Assembly (NCBI GenBank): GCA_020741375.1
Contig: DYZF01000246.1
Span: forward strand, 1 to 9,457
DNA: 9,457 bases
DNA from: Tessaracoccus flavescens
GTDB taxonomy: Bacteria > Actinomycetota > Actinomycetes > Propionibacteriales > Propionibacteriaceae
Direction of reading: 5' to 3'
Below are positions 8,171-9,457 of this stretch, in pieces; within the stretch, counting starts at the first letter, position 1, and the number at the start of each line of letters is the position of its first letter. The notes below the pieces were generated by a model, which was not told where the DNA came from, made no database searches, and saw only the letters and a list, made by a program, of their open reading frames with translations. Position numbers and translations under genes: made by a program.

Positions 8171-9457
8171 TCCGTGAGATCGCGAGCGATCCGCTCAACC
8201 GCAACCGGTTCCCGATCGACGAGTGGCGGTTCGTGGAGTGCGAGCCCAACGCGGGCGACATCGGCACCACCGAAACCCTGTTCGCCGTCGGCAACGGCTA
8301 CCTCGGCATGCGCGGCAACCCGGAGGAGGGGCGGGTCAGCTACGCCCACGGGACGTTTATCAACGGGTTCCACGAAACGTGGCCGATCAAGCATGCTGAG
8401 GCCGCGTTCGGCTTCGCCCAAACGGGCCAAACCATCGTCAACGTCCCCGACACCAAGCTGCTCAAGATCTACGTGGACGACGAGCCGCTCAACCTGTCCT
8501 TCGCCGACCTCGACCGCTTCGAGCGGGCGTTGGACTTCCGCAGCGGCCGCCTCACCCGCGAGATGGTGTGGCGGACGCCGGCCGGCAAGCGCGTGGAGAT
8601 CAAGAGCTCCCGCATGGTCTCCTTCACCGACCGCCACTTGGCCCTGTTCGAGCTGCAGATCACGCTGCTGGAGGGCGGCAGCGCCCCCATCGTCGTCAGC
8701 TCGCAGATCGTCAACCGCCAGGACGGCTACAGCGATTACCAGCGACCTGCGTCGACGGCGGAAGGCTGGGATCCGCGTCGGGCCGGCACCTTCAACGGGC
8801 GGGTGCTGATGCCTGAGCTCAACTGGAATCAGGGCAACCGCATGGTGCTCGGCTACCAGACCGCACGCTCGGGCATGACCATCGCCGTCGGTGCTGACCA
8901 CTACATCGACACCGACAACGAGTTCGAGTCGATCGTGTCCACCGAGGACGATCTGGGCAAGCAGGTCTTTCGCATCGACGCCAAGGAGGGCGCACCGATC
9001 GTCGTCCGCAAGGCGGTGGCCTACCACACCTCCCACGGCACGCCGTGTCTGGAACTGTCAGACCGTTGCCGCCGCACGCTCGACCGGGTCCGCGACCACG
9101 GCTTCGCGACGCACTACGACGCGCAGCGCGTCTGGCTGGACGAGTTCTGGGCCAACACCGATGTCGAGATCGAGGGCCAGCCCGGGATCCAGCAGGCCGT
9201 GCGCTGGTGCCTCTTCCAACTGGCGCAGGCCGCCGCGCGCAGCGACGGGATTGGGATCGCGGCCAAGGGCGTCTCCGGCTCTGGCTACGAGGGGCACTAC
9301 TTCTGGGACACCGAGATCTACCTCGTGCCGTTCCTCATCTACACCTCTCCCCGCGTCGCACGCAATGCCCTCCGGTTCCGAGTCAACCTGCTGCCGAAGG
9401 CGCGTGAGCGAGCCGCCGTCATGTCGCAGCGAGGCGCACTGTTCCCGTGGCGGACCA
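8167..9457 (+). CDS. Glycoside hydrolase family 65 protein (disaccharide phosphorylase-like), 3'-truncated by the window edge
   Basis: The first 430 residues of a protein that in this family has about 750-800. The frame stays open from ATG 8167 to the window end. The N-terminal beta-sandwich domain (about 15-280) includes ETLFAVGNGYLGMRGN (36-51), the hallmark GH65 opening. The start of the (alpha/alpha)6 barrel includes AVRWCLFQLAQAA and the substrate-site segment GSGYEGHYFWDTEIY (about 370-385; Trp380, Asp381, Glu383). The sequence stops at GALFPWRT, just before where the family's catalytic acid glutamate is expected. GH65 enzymes phosphorolyse maltose, trehalose, kojibiose or nigerose to beta-glucose 1-phosphate, and a few hydrolyse instead; the adjacent mutase-like HAD favours phosphorolysis. 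Substrate cannot be told from this part. The ATGA overlap implies translational coupling. It resembles Rv3401 (recalled). Confidence 0.93.
   Translation, partial: MIREIASDPLNRNRFPIDEWRFVECEPNAGDIGTTETLFAVGNGYLGMRGNPEEGRVSYAHGTFINGFHETWPIKHAEAAFGFAQTGQTIVNVPDTKLLKIYVDDEPLNLSFADLDRFERALDFRSGRLTREMVWRTPAGKRVEIKSSRMVSFTDRHLALFELQITLLEGGSAPIVVSSQIVNRQDGYSDYQRPASTAEGWDPRRAGTFNGRVLMPELNWNQGNRMVLGYQTARSGMTIAVGADHYIDTDNEFESIVSTEDDLGKQVFRIDAKEGAPIVVRKAVAYHTSHGTPCLELSDRCRRTLDRVRDHGFATHYDAQRVWLDEFWANTDVEIEGQPGIQQAVRWCLFQLAQAAARSDGIGIAAKGVSGSGYEGHYFWDTEIYLVPFLIYTSPRVARNALRFRVNLLPKARERAAVMSQRGALFPWRT

Noticed and set aside
7786..9036. 416-residue minus-strand open frame across the HAD and GH65 genes
   Set aside because: It is antisense to two well-supported genes, crosses their junction, and has composition typical of a shadow frame.

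Overview
This is a high-GC chromosomal segment from an actinobacterium. The evidence is the strong G/C bias at third codon positions, several starts that look leaderless, a mycobacterial-type RpiB with no active-site cysteine, an actinobacterial MPEGH-type Nei glycosylase, and a HAD-GH65 gene pair of the kind found in actinobacteria. A member of the Propionibacteriales (for example Propionibacteriaceae) seems plausible, but the sequence alone does not settle the genus. I see no phage, transposon, CRISPR array, tRNA or rRNA; the region is almost entirely housekeeping.

Layout from left to right. (1) The minus-strand pyrimidine operon pyrR-pyrB starts at 829 and runs off the left edge with pyrB incomplete; the two genes overlap by GTGA. 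(2) A 67-residue single-pass membrane protein (911-1114) is divergent from pyrR. The 81-bp gap between them holds a mirrored pair of candidate promoters whose -10 boxes are embedded in an exact 8-bp inverted repeat. (3) A strong hairpin terminator at 1130-1167 separates that gene from pepN, a complete M1 aminopeptidase N on the minus strand (1187-3772). (4) After a 157-bp divergent gap come ligA (NAD+-dependent DNA ligase) and, 8 bp behind it, rpiB on the plus strand. (5) The gap after rpiB holds a small candidate gene on the minus strand (6417-6602). A 31-bp spacer with two back-to-back candidate leaderless promoters separates it from the next plus-strand unit. (6) That unit is nei (Fpg/Nei glycosylase), a beta-phosphoglucomutase-like HAD enzyme and a GH65 disaccharide phosphorylase/hydrolase. 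The last is cut by the right edge just before the expected catalytic glutamate.

Functionally the window combines pyrimidine synthesis and its regulator, peptide turnover, DNA ligation and base-excision repair, the pentose phosphate pathway, and a disaccharide route in which GH65 would release beta-glucose 1-phosphate for the HAD mutase to convert to glucose 6-phosphate. The order pepN / rpiB / nei resembles Mycobacterium tuberculosis Rv2467 / Rv2465c / Rv2464c, and the HAD-GH65 pair resembles Rv3400-Rv3401 (both recalled, not searched). ligA between pepN and rpiB, and the sugar operon directly behind nei, are the parts of the layout that differ.

I did not find a clearly new biological system. 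The most interesting items are the mirrored divergent promoter, the small minus-strand gene with its tiny divergent promoter, the uncharacterised small membrane protein, and the arrangement around ligA and nei.
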